Below, piece by piece: positions 15,507 to 15,936 of a DNA stretch of 15,936 nucleotides. This stretch comes from JBFXEO01 sp050180015 (GTDB lineage Bacteria > Bacteroidota > Bacteroidia > Bacteroidales > Tenuifilaceae). The notes under the pieces were generated by a model that saw nothing but the letters and a program-made list of their open reading frames with translations, was not told the origin of the DNA and ran no database searches. Position numbers and translations under genes: made by a program. Within the stretch, counting starts at the first letter, position 1. Each line of letters starts with the position of its first letter. Where the stretch lies: positions 1-15,936 of the forward strand of contig JBFXEO010000041.1 in the NCBI GenBank assembly GCA_050180015.1, read 5' to 3'.

Positions 15507-15805
15507 ATGAGACAATTAAACCTTTTGAGAAGAGGGGATTGAAGACATAAGCAGGGAGGAAATTACCCATAAAGCAGAATCATATACTGGATTATACGCT
15601 TTACATAAATACTGGGGGAAAAAACCTTACAATATTATGGCTGATTTTATTGAAAAATATACACAAAAGGGAGAAATTATATTAGACCCATTTTTAGGTT
15701 CTGGCGTTTCGGTGACAGAAGCGGTATTTAATGGCAGAAAAGGGTTAGGTGTTGATATCAACCCAAGCACTATGTTTATAGCTGAACAAATATTAAAAAG
15801 ACTTA
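15507..15805 (+). pseudogene. DNA methyltransferase (N4/N6 type), frameshifted and IS-interrupted
   Basis: This is the N-terminal part of a site-specific DNA methyltransferase that would have used SAM to methylate cytosine N4 or adenine N6. The ATG at 15507 encodes MRQLNLLRRGD and then stops at TGA 15540. Removing one G from the GGGG run at 15534-15537 joins MRQLNLLRRG to IEDISREEITH and an intact domain. That domain has LYALHKYWGKKPYNI (15595-15639), typical of methyltransferases of this type, and the SAM motif ILDPFLGSGVSVTEA (about 15676-15720) followed by GLGVDINPSTMFIAEQ. The catalytic (D/S/N)PPY motif and target-recognition part are not reached, because an IS-like end begins at 15806 (after KRL); the in-frame stop at 15829-15831 lies in the IS. 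An internal ATG at 15637 would omit the HKYWGKKP motif. It may have belonged to a restriction-modification or defence locus continuing past the IS. Confidence 0.8.
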
Positions 15806-15936
15806 GAGCCTGTTTAAATTTAGTTGTCTAGAAATAAGGCTATTGATTGGCTAATCTGATAGTTTTTTCTGAGCTTGCACAAGCACCAATTCGAGCAAGC
15901 GATGGTTAAATACCCAACCAGCCTAACCAGTGGCCA
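15806..15936 (+). mobile_element. Left end of an IS5-family-like insertion sequence (partial)
   Basis: The element is inferred to begin with GAGCCTGTTTAAATTT at 15806, exactly where the methyltransferase reading frame loses its family resemblance. Ends starting GAGCCTG are known from IS5-family members (IS1031-like group), which duplicate a 3-bp TNA target; TTA at 15803-15805 fits. About 96 bases of leader precede the transposase start at 15902, and the leader contains a small hairpin (GCTTG/CAAGC, 15873-15884). The right end, second target copy and most of the transposase lie outside the window. Confidence 0.65.
15902..15936 (+). CDS. IS5-family-like transposase, first codons only
   Basis: Only the first 11 codons and part of a twelfth are present: MVKYPTSLTSG, then CA at the edge (Gln or His). 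Many IS5-family transposases begin M.YP..LT..QW, so this is a good fit for a start such as MVKYPTSLTSGQW. The match is short, but it agrees with the IS-like end 96 bases upstream and with the interruption of the methyltransferase. The DDE catalytic domain would lie beyond the window. Confidence 0.6.
   Translation, partial: MVKYPTSLTSG

Noticed and set aside
15324..15515. Minus-strand frame of 63 codons as a real gene
   Set aside because: It overlaps the methyltransferase start and its promoter, has no recognisable motif, and ends abruptly; kept only as a possible relic.
1..15936. CRISPR arrays, tRNA/rRNA genes, riboswitches
   Set aside because: Reading both strands showed no regularly spaced repeats, no cloverleaf-like region and no long conserved leader; a covariance-model scan was not possible.

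Overview
The window looks like a chromosomal segment of a member of the Bacteroidota, probably Bacteroidales. Three things suggest this: several genes have a Bacteroidota-type -7 element (TAnnTTTG) just upstream, exported proteins start with short signal peptides ending in FSQS or LAQQ, and the gene set (TPR-SpoIIE phosphatase, OmpH-like protein, YdjM-type hydrolase, RlmD, RecJ, LipA/LipB) is typical of that phylum. The assignment is an inference; no rRNA or tRNA gene was seen.

Layout from left to right. (1) 44-2166, minus strand: a zinc/manganese-type ABC importer operon, znuA-znuC-znuB. The permease stops early, close to the left edge. (2) 2334-4880, plus strand: a large TPR / coiled-coil / transmembrane / SpoIIE-type phosphatase, convergent with and overlapping a family 2 glycosyltransferase (4870-6144, minus). 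(3) 6275-7421, minus strand: an OmpH/Skp-like membrane-anchored coiled-coil protein with a strong terminator behind it, and an unusual longer GroES-like protein. (4) 7506-7982, plus strand: a small soluble protein of unknown function, convergent with a YdjM/DUF457-type membrane hydrolase (8052-9065, minus). (5) 9179-10585, plus strand: a 23S rRNA m5U methyltransferase (RlmD/RumA), convergent with an unrecognised exported protein (10679-11677, minus). (6) 11796-15145, minus strand: the probable lipA-lipB-recJ operon, covering lipoate synthesis and a single-strand exonuclease. It is closed by an inverted repeat followed by T6.

(7) 15146-15936: the character changes. The DNA is AT-rich with little coding content. 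It holds the first part of a DNA methyltransferase gene with its own promoter. That gene appears broken twice: by a one-base frameshift in a GGGG run near its start, and by an IS5-family-like insertion sequence right after the SAM-binding region. The IS left end and the first codons of its transposase run off the right edge. This looks like the edge of an accessory (possibly restriction-modification or defence) region and is the most interesting part of the window.

No CRISPR array or clearly new multi-gene system is visible. The best leads are the doubly broken methyltransferase with its IS, an inverted repeat that would enclose the recJ start codon, an orphan GroES-like protein with a central insertion, and faint minus-strand coding relics upstream of lipA.
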